From Rufibacter immobilis (GTDB taxonomy: Bacteria; Bacteroidota; Bacteroidia; Cytophagales; Hymenobacteraceae), in assembly GCF_003721565.1 (NCBI RefSeq), contig NZ_RJJE01000001.1:186001-250000 (forward strand): 64,000 nucleotides of DNA, written 5' to 3'. The translations under genes and the position numbers were made by a program. This document shows, one piece after another, positions 17,946-26,144 of the stretch. Each line of letters opens with the position of its first letter. Position 1 is the first letter of the stretch. The notes under the pieces are model-generated. The model had not been told where the DNA came from. It saw only the letters and a program-made list of their open reading frames with translations, and made no database searches.

Positions 17946-18348
17946 CAAGATCCGGGTCAGTTGTGATAGGAAGAACCTCAAGATTATCCGGTCATTTGTA
18001 ACGGATACTCTTTTGCCTGTCCATTTGTCTGAGATCACGTTAAACCAGATCATCTTGGCCGTAGACGAAATCTGCGCCAATTTGATTATCCACTCTAACC
18101 ACGAAGACAGCCGCAAAAACCTCTGCCTCACCATCCGGTATGATCAAAAGGAAATCATCTTTGAGTTGGAAGACAACGGCACTCCTTTTGTGCAAGCCAA
18201 CTACAAGGAGCCTAACATCCATGACCACATCCGGACAGGCAAGAAAGGGGGCGTAGGCGTGGCCTTGGTAAACCGGATCATGGACAAAGTAGAGTATGAT
18301 GTGCACGGCTCCACCAACATCTGCCGCCTGCACAAATATCTGAAGTAA
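17938..18348 (+). CDS. HATPase_c serine kinase / anti-sigma-like protein (RsbW-like)
   Basis: A 136-residue GHKL ATPase domain like RsbW/SpoIIAB. The N box is ILAVDEICANLIIHS (~40), with a G1 box FELEDNGTPFV (~77) and a later GGVGVALVNRIMD (~103). It is expected to phosphorylate the STAS partner and to bind a third protein. The start ATG at 17938 lies inside the last codons of the STAS gene. No sigma-B-type factor is adjacent, so the regulated partner is unknown. Confidence 0.9.
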   Translation: MTNKIRVSCDRKNLKIIRSFVTDTLLPVHLSEITLNQIILAVDEICANLIIHSNHEDSRKNLCLTIRYDQKEIIFELEDNGTPFVQANYKEPNIHDHIRTGKKGGVGVALVNRIMDKVEYDVHGSTNICRLHKYLK

Positions 18349-18389
18349 CTTTTGTTTACTTTTTAAGCCAGCCCACACAATAAAAACTG

Positions 18390-18425
18390 TTTAGAGCCTG
18401 TTTTGAGCGAAAGGTGCCAAAAACG
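18390..18425. repeat. Dispersed palindrome, copy 14 (both arms degenerate)
   Basis: GTTTAGAGCCTGTTTTG against a right arm GGTGCCAAAAAC. It lies 42 bp after the HATPase stop. Confidence 0.5.
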
Positions 18426-18507
18426 GAAAAGGCTCAATCTCCGCTTCTTAACTTGGCACTATGTTTTTGTATAGTGACCCATTCTCTCCAAAAAAATGAG
18501 TAAAATT

Positions 18508-18546
18508 GCATAATGATTGGGCCATGTGGTTACCCAACCATTATGC
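18508..18546 (+). promoter_or_regulatory. Inverted repeat upstream of a PPIase gene
   Basis: GCATAATGATTGGG (18508-18521) and CCCAACCATTATGC (18533-18546) pair at 13 of 14 positions, 15 nt before the ATG at 18562. It could be an operator or a leader hairpin. Confidence 0.5.
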
Positions 18547-18561
18547 ATTTTGCCAATACCT

Positions 18562-20856
18562 ATGCGAGTTTCTTCTTTGTACGTGGGCCTAAGCGCCCTG
18601 CTCCTGTTCCAGTGTGCCTCTCCCAAGAAGCCCAGTGAACCTTCTCTACTCACCATTGGCCCAGAGGCAGTACCCGTTTCTGAGTTTGCGTATGTGTATG
18701 AGAAAAACAACGGAAACGCAGACAGCGCCTATACCAGTGCCAGCGTCAATGAGTACCTGAATCTGTACACTAACTTTAAGCTGAAGGTAGCAGAGGCCAA
18801 AAGCCGCGGTTTAGACACCACGCAAGCCTTCAAGACCGAGCTGGGCGGCTATAAAGAGCAGCTGGCGCAACCGTTCCTCACGGAGAAAAGCGTAACAGAC
18901 CAGTTAGTGCGGGAGGCCTATGAGCGGCTGAAAAAAGAAGTAAACGCGGCCCACATTTTAATTGCCGTTGACATGGAGGCAGACCCCAAAGATACCTTGT
19001 CCGCCTACCAAAAAGCAATGGATTTGCGGCAGCAGGCCGTAAGCGGCACCTCCTTTGAACAGTTGGCCCAACGCTTCTCAGAAGATCCTTCGGCCAGGGA
19101 GAACGGCGGTAACTTAGGGTATTTTACGGCCTTGCAAATGGTTTATCCTTTTGAGAATGCCGCCTTCAACACGCCTGTAGGTCAGATTTCCCAGCCGGTG
19201 AGAACCCGGTTTGGTTACCACATCATTAAAGTGAACGAAGTGCGTCCGGCCCAGGGCGAGATCAAAGTGGCGCATATCATGGTGCGGGCTCAGCAAGGCT
19301 TGCCTAAAGCTGATTCGCTTACCGCCAAGAAAAAGATTGACGAAATCTACAGCCGCGTCCTGCGCAAAGAAGACTGGAACAAACTCACCTCCCAATTCTC
19401 TGAGGACGCCTCTTCAGCAGATGAGGGCGGCGAGCTGCCTTGGTTTGGTACCGGCCGTATGATTCCTTCCTTTGAGGAAGCAGCATTTGCCTTGGCACAG
19501 CCGGGCGCCATTTCGGCTCCGGTGCAGACGGCCTATGGCTGGCACATCATCAAATTACTGGAGCGCAAGGAACTGCCGTCTTATGAAGAGATGGAGACAA
19601 CGCTGCGCAACCGCATTGCCAAAGACTCCCGCTCTGAGTTGAACAAAGCCGCTTTCCTGCGCCGCATCAAAACAGAGAACAAATTCCAGGAGACACCTGC
19701 CATCAAAGAAGCCGTCCTACGCCTCGCCGATTCTACTTTGCTGGCGGGCAAGTGGAAATTCAATGTACCGGCAGAGCCTAAAAACTTGCCTACGGCCACC
19801 TTGTTCACCATCAACGGGCAGCCCTATACGGCCGGTAACTTTGCTACTTACATAGAGACAAACCAGCGCGCGCGCCAGAACGTATCTCCGGCCCATGCCA
19901 TGAACCTGCTTTATGACAAGTTTGTGGAAACCAGCCTGCTTAACTACGAGCGCGAGCACCTGGAAGAAAAGCACCCAGACTATAAAATGCTGGTAAATGA
20001 GTACCATGACGGCATTCTGCTGTTCCAACTCATGGAGGAGAAAGTTTGGGCCAAAGCGGTGGAAGACACCACCGGTCTCAAAGCTTTCTTTGAAGCCAAC
20101 CAAAACAAGTACATGTGGGGGGAACGCGCCCAGGCCACCATCCTCAGCGCGGCCAACCCAACAGTTCTGGCACAGGCGCAGGCACAGTTAGCCCAGGGCA
20201 GATTCCTGTCGGTACGTCATAAGCAACCAGATTTGCTTTTTGCCTTCGGGAACGATGACCTTTCCAAAACCGCCACCGGCCAGTTAGACCAATTGGCGTC
20301 CGCCTTGCAGGCAGACACATCCCTGGTGCTGGAGCTAACCGGCTACGTAGACACACGGGAGGCCACAAACAAAAAGAATGTAAGCCTGCCTGCACGCCGG
20401 GCGGCAGCGGTAAAGAACTACCTGCAGCAGAAAGGCGTAGATGAGGACCACATCCAGATAGTACCCGCCGCAGACAGATCTACCAGCGCCCGCAGTACCC
20501 GCCGGGTAGCCCTACGGGTGTATACCACAGATGTACAGGCCCTGGCCGATAACCTGAACCAGTCCAACCCTCTGGCCCTGCAAGTAACTTCCCGCAAGTT
20601 CCAACGCGGCGAGAACAAGATGCTGGACGGAGTTACCTGGAAGCCGGGCACGTACACGCTCACTCAGGATGGCCGCAGCATCTGGATCAAGATTGACCAG
20701 ATAGACCCTCCGGCCCCTAAAAAGTTAAGCGAAACCAGAGGAGTGGTGATTTCAGACTATCAGAATTATCTGGAGCAGGAATGGGTGAAGGAGTTGCGCC
20801 AGAAATACCCTATCTCTGTAAACCAGTCTGAAGTACAGAAGCTCATCAAGAAGTAA
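18562..20856 (+). CDS. PpiC/SurA-like lipoprotein isomerase with OmpA-like insertion
   Basis: Periplasmic chaperone/peptidyl-prolyl isomerase. From the ATG at 18562 it has a lipoprotein signal (lipobox LFQC), so it is probably anchored to a membrane. A SurA-type N-terminal helical part is followed by two parvulin domains (~130-235 starting HILIAVD, and ~238-345 starting HIMVRAQQG), each ending with a GYHIIK/GWHIIK strand. A long helical part follows. At ~565-655 there is an OmpA-like segment (LELTGYVDTREATNKKN, LPARRAAAVKNYLQQKGV, RRVALRVY), after which the usual C-terminus SDYQNYLEQEWVKELRQKYP resumes. The insertion is unusual and could bind peptidoglycan. At 764 residues it is longer than typical two-parvulin proteins. 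It probably starts the operon with the next two genes. Confidence 0.9.
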   Translation: MRVSSLYVGLSALLLFQCASPKKPSEPSLLTIGPEAVPVSEFAYVYEKNNGNADSAYTSASVNEYLNLYTNFKLKVAEAKSRGLDTTQAFKTELGGYKEQLAQPFLTEKSVTDQLVREAYERLKKEVNAAHILIAVDMEADPKDTLSAYQKAMDLRQQAVSGTSFEQLAQRFSEDPSARENGGNLGYFTALQMVYPFENAAFNTPVGQISQPVRTRFGYHIIKVNEVRPAQGEIKVAHIMVRAQQGLPKADSLTAKKKIDEIYSRVLRKEDWNKLTSQFSEDASSADEGGELPWFGTGRMIPSFEEAAFALAQPGAISAPVQTAYGWHIIKLLERKELPSYEEMETTLRNRIAKDSRSELNKAAFLRRIKTENKFQETPAIKEAVLRLADSTLLAGKWKFNVPAEPKNLPTATLFTINGQPYTAGNFATYIETNQRARQNVSPAHAMNLLYDKFVETSLLNYEREHLEEKHPDYKMLVNEYHDGILLFQLMEEKVWAKAVEDTTGLKAFFEANQNKYMWGERAQATILSAANPTVLAQAQAQLAQGRFLSVRHKQPDLLFAFGNDDLSKTATGQLDQLASALQADTSLVLELTGYVDTREATNKKNVSLPARRAAAVKNYLQQKGVDEDHIQIVPAADRSTSARSTRRVALRVYTTDVQALADNLNQSNPLALQVTSRKFQRGENKMLDGVTWKPGTYTLTQDGRSIWIKIDQIDPPAPKKLSETRGVVISDYQNYLEQEWVKELRQKYPISVNQSEVQKLIKK

Positions 20857-20892
20857 AGCGCAGATAAGTTTCCTTTAGTGGAGCCGTTTGCC

Positions 20893-20900
20893 TAGCTTTG
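20893..20900 (+). promoter_or_regulatory. -7 box (TAGCTTTG) upstream of surA-like gene
   Basis: A match to TAnnTTTG 68 nt before the ATG at 20968. No clear TTG is seen at -33. The leader also holds a GCGGTT / AACCGC hairpin (20932-20954). Confidence 0.45.
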
Positions 20901-20967
20901 TTTGTTTACATCTATACTATTTTGCAAGAGTTGCGGTTCTAGTGAAAGCAACCGCTCTAGAGATACC

Positions 20968-22320
20968 ATGAAAATCAGAATTTCTTTTGCTTCTTTTCTA
21001 AAATGCCTTGTGCTTCTCTGCGCTTTGGGTGCTTCCTCAAAACGCGCAGAAGCCCAACAAGCTACGCTTATAGACAATATTGTGGCTAAAGTGGGAGGAC
21101 ATATCATCCTTCGGTCAGAGCTGGAGTTCCAGCACGCCAACGCCACCTCCCAAGGCTATAAATCCCCTAACCTGCGCTGCGACATTCTCCGCTCCCTGGT
21201 ACAGAACAAACTCCTGTTGGCCCGCGCTGAGGTAGACTCTGTCATTGTGGAGGAAGGAACCATCAACGCAGAGTTGGAAGGCCGTCTGAATCAATTCATC
21301 GCCCAGATTGGCAGCCAGGAGCGTTTGGAGGAGTACTATAACAAATCTATGAGCGAGATCAGAAATGATCTGCGCAGAAGCTTGCGCGAGCAGCTGACCG
21401 TTCAGAAAATGGAACGGGAAATTGCTGGCCAGATGAAAGTGACCCCTAAAGAGGTACAGCAATATTTTAACCGCATCCCTAAAGACAGCTTGCCTTATTT
21501 CTCCACCGAAGTGGAAGTGGGGCAAATTGTGAAAATCGCCCAGATTGGAACGGCCCAGAAACAAGCCGCCCGTGAGCAGTTGGAGGGAATCAGAAAGCGG
21601 ATCTTAGCGGGTGAGGATTTTGCCACGCTGGCGCGCCAATATTCGCAAGACCCCGGTTCTGGGGCCGAAGGCGGTGTGCTGGGGTTCTTCAAGAAGCGGG
21701 AGTTGGTGCCAGAGTATGAGGCGGCCGCCCTGAAGCTACAGCCCGGGGAGACCTCTCCGGTGATTGAGTCTATGTTCGGGTACCACATCATTCAGCTGTT
21801 GGAGCGCCGCGGCGAAGAGTTCAACACCCGTCACATCCTCATTAAACCGGCCACGGCCCAGGTAGACATGGAGCAAACGGCTCATCTGCTAGACAGCATC
21901 CGGAATCTCATCCAGACAGACAGTATTTCTTTTGCCAAAGCGGCCAAAGATTTCTCAGATGACATGGCTTCCAAAGGCAACGGCGGCATGATTACACTGC
22001 CTAACAGCCCTACCACGTACATCCCAATTGACAAATTGGACCCTTCTATCTTCTTCGTGATAGACACCATGAAGGTAGGTTCTATCAGTGCGCCACTCCC
22101 TTACCGTACCGAAGACGGGAAAGAAGCCCTGCGTATCATGTACCTCAAGTCCAAGACCCCGCCGCACCAGGCCAACATGCGTGACGACTACCAGAAAATA
22201 GCGGCCGCGGCCTTGAGCGACAAACGAAACAAAGCCATTAACGAGTGGTTTGACAAAAACAAAGACACGGTGTTCATTGACATCGTACCAGAGTTCAGTA
22301 CCTGTAGTTTAGACGACTAA
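20968..22320 (+). CDS. SurA-like periplasmic peptidyl-prolyl isomerase
   Basis: A 450-residue outer-membrane-protein chaperone. The ATG at 20968 gives a signal peptide cut at AEA-Q; the upstream track residues lack signal features. The SurA N-domain begins LIDNIVAKVGGHIILRSELE, a strong family mark, and continues with helices to ~175. Two parvulin domains follow: ~180-280 with IAQIGTA..., GFFKKREL and GYHIIQLLERR, and ~285-390 starting TRHILIKPA. The C-terminal helix (DDYQKIAAAALSDKRNKAINEWFDKNK) closes the chaperone body. It lies directly after the OmpA-fused isomerase and 11 bp before the MoxR gene, so it is probably in one operon with them. Confidence 0.93.
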   Translation: MKIRISFASFLKCLVLLCALGASSKRAEAQQATLIDNIVAKVGGHIILRSELEFQHANATSQGYKSPNLRCDILRSLVQNKLLLARAEVDSVIVEEGTINAELEGRLNQFIAQIGSQERLEEYYNKSMSEIRNDLRRSLREQLTVQKMEREIAGQMKVTPKEVQQYFNRIPKDSLPYFSTEVEVGQIVKIAQIGTAQKQAAREQLEGIRKRILAGEDFATLARQYSQDPGSGAEGGVLGFFKKRELVPEYEAAALKLQPGETSPVIESMFGYHIIQLLERRGEEFNTRHILIKPATAQVDMEQTAHLLDSIRNLIQTDSISFAKAAKDFSDDMASKGNGGMITLPNSPTTYIPIDKLDPSIFFVIDTMKVGSISAPLPYRTEDGKEALRIMYLKSKTPPHQANMRDDYQKIAAAALSDKRNKAINEWFDKNKDTVFIDIVPEFSTCSLDD

Positions 22321-22331
22321 ATACGCCATAC

Positions 22332-23297
22332 ATGCCTCCCTTTGCCTCTGACAAAGAAGCTGCAGACGCGCTTCACCACGCCTACAAGCGTTTAACCGCT
22401 GAGATTTCCCAGACCATTATTGGTCAGGAAGAAGTAGTGAAACTGGTGCTGACTGCCGTTTTTTGTCAGGGGCATTGTCTTTTGGTGGGGGTGCCGGGGC
22501 TGGCGAAGACGCTCCTGATCCAGACCATCTCCAACTCCCTGGACCTTTCCTTCAACCGGGTACAGTTTACCCCAGACTTAATGCCCTCAGACATTCTGGG
22601 GTCTGAGACCCTGGACCAGAACCGCCAGTTCCAGTTTGTGAAAGGCCCGGTGTTCGCCAACATTGTGTTAGCGGATGAGATCAACCGTACGCCGCCTAAA
22701 ACCCAGGCGGCCTTGCTGGAGGCCATGCAGGAGTACTCAGTTACCGTGGCCGGTCATCATTACCAACTGCCGCGGCCATTCTTTGTACTGGCTACCCAGA
22801 ACCCCATTGAGCAGGAAGGAACCTATCCCCTGCCCGAGGCGCAGTTGGACCGTTTCATGTTCCATGTGGCCCTCTCCTACCCCAGCTACGAGGCAGAACT
22901 GCAGATTGTGAAAAACACCACCGGCGACCGCAAACATCAACCTACAGTGGTGCTACACGCAGAGGAAATCACCGCGTTTCAGCAGTTGGTGCGCCGCGTG
23001 CCTGTGACAGACAATGTAGTGGAGTATGCCGTGAAACTGGTGCATAAAACCCGCCCCAATACCGAGATGGCCGGCGCCCAGACAAACCAGTACCTGGAGT
23101 GGGGCGCGGGTCCGCGAGCATCACAGCACCTCATCATGGGCGCCAAATGCAATGCCCTCATCAGGGGCAAATACTCCCCAGACATTGAAGACGTGCAGGC
23201 CGTGGCCATTCCTATTTTGCGCCACCGCCTGGTCAGAAACTTCAAAGCCGAGGCCGAAGGCATCACCGTGGAGCAAATCATCAAAGGCCTGCTGTAA
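22332..23297 (+). CDS. MoxR-family AAA+ ATPase
   Basis: A 321-residue AAA+ protein of the MoxR type that acts as a chaperone-like activator of secreted or membrane protein complexes. Walker A is GVPGLAKT (~54), Walker B VLADEINR (~110), sensor 1 FVLATQNPIEQEGTYPLPEAQLDRF (split as the family motif), and the C-terminal lid with GASPRA-like GAGPRASQHL. The usual neighbours (DUF58 and von Willebrand factor A genes) are missing; instead it follows the two isomerase genes by 11 bp, which may link it to envelope protein folding. It ends just before two palindrome copies. Confidence 0.93.
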   Translation: MPPFASDKEAADALHHAYKRLTAEISQTIIGQEEVVKLVLTAVFCQGHCLLVGVPGLAKTLLIQTISNSLDLSFNRVQFTPDLMPSDILGSETLDQNRQFQFVKGPVFANIVLADEINRTPPKTQAALLEAMQEYSVTVAGHHYQLPRPFFVLATQNPIEQEGTYPLPEAQLDRFMFHVALSYPSYEAELQIVKNTTGDRKHQPTVVLHAEEITAFQQLVRRVPVTDNVVEYAVKLVHKTRPNTEMAGAQTNQYLEWGAGPRASQHLIMGAKCNALIRGKYSPDIEDVQAVAIPILRHRLVRNFKAEAEGITVEQIIKGLL

Positions 23298-23307
23298 CCG
23301 ACTGTCT

Positions 23308-23343
23308 GTTTAGGGGCTGTTTTTCGAAAAACGGTCGCTAAAC
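23308..23343. repeat. Dispersed palindrome, copy 15
   Basis: Left arm GTTTAGGGGCTGTTTTT, loop CG, right arm AAAAACGGTCGCTAAAC; three mismatched positions. It lies 10 bp after the MoxR stop. Confidence 0.85.
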
Positions 23344-23428
23344 GCATATTCGTTTTTCGCCTGCCCGGTAACCCTCCCAAGATCATACAACTCAACCCAG
23401 CATCTGGCTTACGTTCCCACCCGTTCCC

Positions 23429-23464
23429 GTTTAGCGCCTGATTCCGGAAAAAGAGCCGCTAAAC
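23429..23464. repeat. Dispersed palindrome, copy 16 (left arm decayed)
   Basis: Left arm GTTTAGCGCCTGATTCC, right arm AAAAAGAGCCGCTAAAC. It is a second copy 85 bp from copy 15. Confidence 0.7.
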
Positions 23465-23514
23465 GCAAAACCGGATTCCCTACACCGGGTGATGCAAAAA
23501 ACGAAGCCTTTGCG

Positions 23515-23522
23515 TACTTTTG
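23515..23522 (+). promoter_or_regulatory. -7 box (TACTTTTG) upstream of the 23547 gene
   Basis: A match to TAnnTTTG, 24 nt before the ATG at 23547; a -33 TTG is not evident. Confidence 0.4.
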
Positions 23523-23546
23523 CCCAAGTTCTATAAAACCAACCGC

Positions 23547-23975
23547 ATGGAAGCAGCAGCTCTTTACGAACGCTTTGAAAACAACCTGGAAACCATCTTC
23601 TCTTACCTCAAGAAAGGGTTAGACGTACGTACCACTCCGTATCATATTTCTATGCCTCTGGAGGTGAATCTCCTCTGCGATGTGCTCACCCAGGCTGGTT
23701 TTCCCTGCCAGGTGACCAAAGATGGTTTTGATGCGCTCCTGGAGTTCCATGATCTGTACATGAAGGAAGGCCGCCGGGTGTCTGAGGTAATGCACAAAAT
23801 TCTGGAAGACAAGCGCGCCTATATCCGTACCCCAGAGGGAACAGTGCTGCTGAAGGAACAGCTCATTCGGAGGCTGGAGTACTTCAATGAAATCGCGCAC
23901 TCTATGGAAGTGATTGCCCGCCTGCAGAAATTAGGCAGCCCGCTCCAGTACAACTACCCTTTCCTGAACCAATAA
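23547..23975 (+). CDS. Conserved hypothetical protein, helical
   Basis: I do not recognise the family. The 142-residue protein is soluble and mainly helical (MEAAALYERFENNLETIFSY in the first 20 residues), with no signal peptide, no cysteine pattern and no known motif. The end SPLQYNYPFLNQ is notable for its conserved-looking tail. I choose the ATG at 23547 because the 23520 extension (MPKFYKTNR) is preceded by the -7 box and would lie within the promoter. It is alone between the MoxR operon and a terminator hairpin that it shares with the TIGR02588 gene. Confidence 0.7.
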   Translation: MEAAALYERFENNLETIFSYLKKGLDVRTTPYHISMPLEVNLLCDVLTQAGFPCQVTKDGFDALLEFHDLYMKEGRRVSEVMHKILEDKRAYIRTPEGTVLLKEQLIRRLEYFNEIAHSMEVIARLQKLGSPLQYNYPFLNQ

Positions 23976-24022
23976 AAGCCGCGAATTCTGCGGGGAGAGC
24001 ATCCTTTTCTCTCTTTTCATAA

Positions 24023-24081
24023 CGTGAAGCCCTATGGGCGGGACAGCAACAATGCCTTTTCCACCCATAGGGCTTTACGGT
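24023..24081. terminator. Bidirectional terminator between convergent genes
   Basis: GTGAAGCCCTATGGGCGG and CCACCCATAGGGCTTTAC pair at 16 of 18 positions with a loop of about 20 nt. The right arm overlaps the stop codon of the minus-strand gene. Confidence 0.8.
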
Positions 24082-24455
24082 TTATTATAGCCTAAAATAT
24101 GGACCTTCACCTGTTGCCCAGCTTGCTTGGACGCCCTGAAGGTGACCCACGCTTCCTGCTTGCTTTCTTTGGGAGCTAAGGGATAGAGGGTTTCGGCGCG
24201 TTCCGTTTCTGCGTTGTTCTGGAGCAGAGTTACCTCCACCATCACGTTCTCAGCGGTTTGTTCGCCCAGGTTGGTAAGTTCTACTTTGTAAATGTTGCGG
24301 TTTAGCTTATCCTGTTCCTGAAGTACTTTCACGCGCAGGTCCGGCGGGGTATCTTGGTAAGAGAAGGCATTCACTCCTAAGTACCCCAGCAGAGAAACAA
24401 TGAGCAAGACGCTCAAGCCAAATACAACCCATTCCAGCGGATTCTTCTTCATCAA
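24075..24455 (-). CDS. TIGR02588 family protein
   Basis: A 126-residue protein with one membrane helix (~9-30) and a periplasmic beta-sandwich-like domain (DLRVKVLQEQDKLNRNIYKV..., VEVTLLQNNAETER, EAWVTFRASKQAGQQVKVHILGY). It matches the short partner in the TIGR02587/TIGR02588 pair, and the long partner lies 14 bp upstream on the same strand. The function of the pair is unknown. It could sit on the outer side of the inner membrane next to the larger protein. Confidence 0.8.
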   Translation of the reverse strand: MMKKNPLEWVVFGLSVLLIVSLLGYLGVNAFSYQDTPPDLRVKVLQEQDKLNRNIYKVELTNLGEQTAENVMVEVTLLQNNAETERAETLYPLAPKESKQEAWVTFRASKQAGQQVKVHILGYNKP

Positions 24456-24469
24456 TTTCTCTTTTCAAT

Positions 24470-25354
24470 TTAGCTGTACTCCTGATCCAGGAGGAAGCGT
24501 CCCGCCGAGGCTCCCAGGGAAGACACCATTGCCAGCACCACCGTAGCCTCCACGCCTACCTGCAGCCCCACGCCTTCATACCGCCCGAAGAACCACAAGG
24601 CTCCCGCCGAAACACAGAAGGCCGCTGCATACGTAATGCTTAAGCCCCAGACCACTTCCAGCGCCCCCGGCCGCTCGTTGGCCTGCGTCACGTGCGCTCC
24701 CCTGAATTCCACGTAAAAGAGGATGCCTCCGCTCAAGACCAGCGACACGCCCAGGAGAAAAAGCAACTGCACCGGCGAAGCATTGGCGGCAATAAGCATC
24801 ACTTCATCCGTTGGGGCAATGTTGGCGCCAAACAGCATACCGGCACAGGTGGCCAGCATGATCAGCTCCAGGGTAGAGGCCCGGCCTTGCTGGTTACCGT
24901 CTGCTGGTTGCGGTTCCTGGGCCTGTTCCGTATCCTCCTGGTCTTCTTCACGGGAGGCACCCAGCTGCGCCGTTCCCACAGAAACCCCAATGGCCACGGG
25001 CATAGCTTCCACCACCGTCATGTACACAATGCGCTCCAGTGACATCTCCTGCAAGTGGATCTGTCCCAGCAGCAGCAGAAACAGGAAAGACAGCACCAGC
25101 CCAAGCCCCATCTCCTCCACAGAATCTATGGCAATCTCTTTCCAGGAAGCCCCGGGGCGCAGGCCTGCATAGGTGTTGTAACCCAGGAGCAAAACAAAGG
25201 TCACCAGCATGTACAGCAGCAACCGCCACGGAGACACGTCAAAGCTGGTCCACCAGATTTCCATGGTGTAGAGCATGGGCAGGCTGAACAGCAGACCGCC
25301 AATAATGCCTCTGCCGTATTCCTGCAAGGAGTGTACAATCTTTTTTGCGCGCAT
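24470..25354 (-). CDS. TIGR02587 / DUF2391 integral membrane protein
   Basis: A 294-residue inner-membrane protein with about seven helices. The ATG at 25354 (MRAKKIVHSLQEYGRGIIGG) is the family start; the longer track to 25480 is spurious. Motifs: LFSLPMLYTMEIWW (~23), VEEMGLGLVLSFLFLLLLG, ERIVYMTVVEAMPVAIGVSVG, and FGANIAPTDEVMLIAA. A charged hydrophilic loop rich in Glu and Gln (~150-170) splits the helices. It is always found with TIGR02588, as here. No activity is known; a transport role is a guess. Confidence 0.85.
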   Translation of the reverse strand: MRAKKIVHSLQEYGRGIIGGLLFSLPMLYTMEIWWTSFDVSPWRLLLYMLVTFVLLLGYNTYAGLRPGASWKEIAIDSVEEMGLGLVLSFLFLLLLGQIHLQEMSLERIVYMTVVEAMPVAIGVSVGTAQLGASREEDQEDTEQAQEPQPADGNQQGRASTLELIMLATCAGMLFGANIAPTDEVMLIAANASPVQLLFLLGVSLVLSGGILFYVEFRGAHVTQANERPGALEVVWGLSITYAAAFCVSAGALWFFGRYEGVGLQVGVEATVVLAMVSSLGASAGRFLLDQEYS

Positions 25355-25497
25355 ACGTGAATTACCAGACCGCTCGCCCAGGAAGAAGGCCAAAAAATCT
25401 AATGCGGTCCTTTGGCTAACGCGTGTTTGGGTAAATTGTTGATTTTTTGCATCTGCCCACCGGCGGCCCCGTACAAACAAGGGAAATCATTTTCTGT

Positions 25498-26097
25498 ATG
25501 ATGCCGCCTACTGCCCCTACTTCTGCCACCGGTACCAAACTTTCCTCGGAAAGGCTTTGGCTACGCCCCTACACGCAGGAAATGGCCCCGGCTTTCTGGG
25601 AACTGCTCCACCAAAACCGACAGCGCCTGCTCGCCGATTTCCCCGACCGAACGGCGGCCGTACAGTCCTTACCCGATGCCCAGAACCGCATCAGGGTATA
25701 CCACTCGCAGTTTAAGGCGGGAGATTTGTATAGCTTCGGGATATGGCGAAAGGAGACGGAAGAACTTATTGGCGACATCACGCTGCGCCGGCTGGCCCGC
25801 GGAAAGCCATACGCCGAGGTAGGTTATTACTTGGGTGCCCAGGCGGAAGGCCAAGGGTACGCCTCTGAAGCATTAAAGGCCTTGATAAAATTCTCTTTCC
25901 AGGAATTGCGCATGGAGAGCGTGAATCTGCGCTGCGCCCATGACAATCACCGGAGCCAGCGGGTGGCGGAACGCTGCGGTTTCACCTATTTTAAAACCTA
26001 CATGCCTGAGGAACCCGATAGCACCCACACCCCGCGCCGTCCCATTCTGGTGTACCGCCTCAAAAAAGAAGATGCCCGCGCCGCGTTGCGGTGGTAG
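25498..26097 (+). CDS. GNAT acetyltransferase (RimJ/RimL-like)
   Basis: A 199-200-residue GNAT protein. The start is ATG 25498 or 25501 (two adjacent ATGs); the longer frame lacks coding character. The RimJ/RimL layout is clear: L-x-x-E-R-L-W-L-R-P-Y (~15), FGIWRKETEELIGDITLR (~80), VGYYLGAQAEGQGYASEALKAL with the acetyl-CoA-binding Q/R-x-x-G-x-G/A loop (~105), and LRCAHDNHRSQRVAERCGF (~143). In the family it acetylates N-termini of ribosomal proteins or small amines; the substrate here is unknown. Confidence 0.9.
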   Translation: MMPPTAPTSATGTKLSSERLWLRPYTQEMAPAFWELLHQNRQRLLADFPDRTAAVQSLPDAQNRIRVYHSQFKAGDLYSFGIWRKETEELIGDITLRRLARGKPYAEVGYYLGAQAEGQGYASEALKALIKFSFQELRMESVNLRCAHDNHRSQRVAERCGFTYFKTYMPEEPDSTHTPRRPILVYRLKKEDARAALRW

Positions 26098-26104
26098 CAT
26101 TTGC

Positions 26105-26140
26105 GTTTAGGGGCTCTTTTTGGAAAAACAGCCCCTAAAC
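26105..26140. repeat. Dispersed palindrome, copy 17
   Basis: Arms GTTTAGGGGCTCTTTTT and AAAAACAGCCCCTAAAC around GG with one mismatch (C opposite C). It lies between convergent genes, 7 bp after one stop and 4 bp before the other. Confidence 0.92.
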
Positions 26141-26144
26141 GGCG

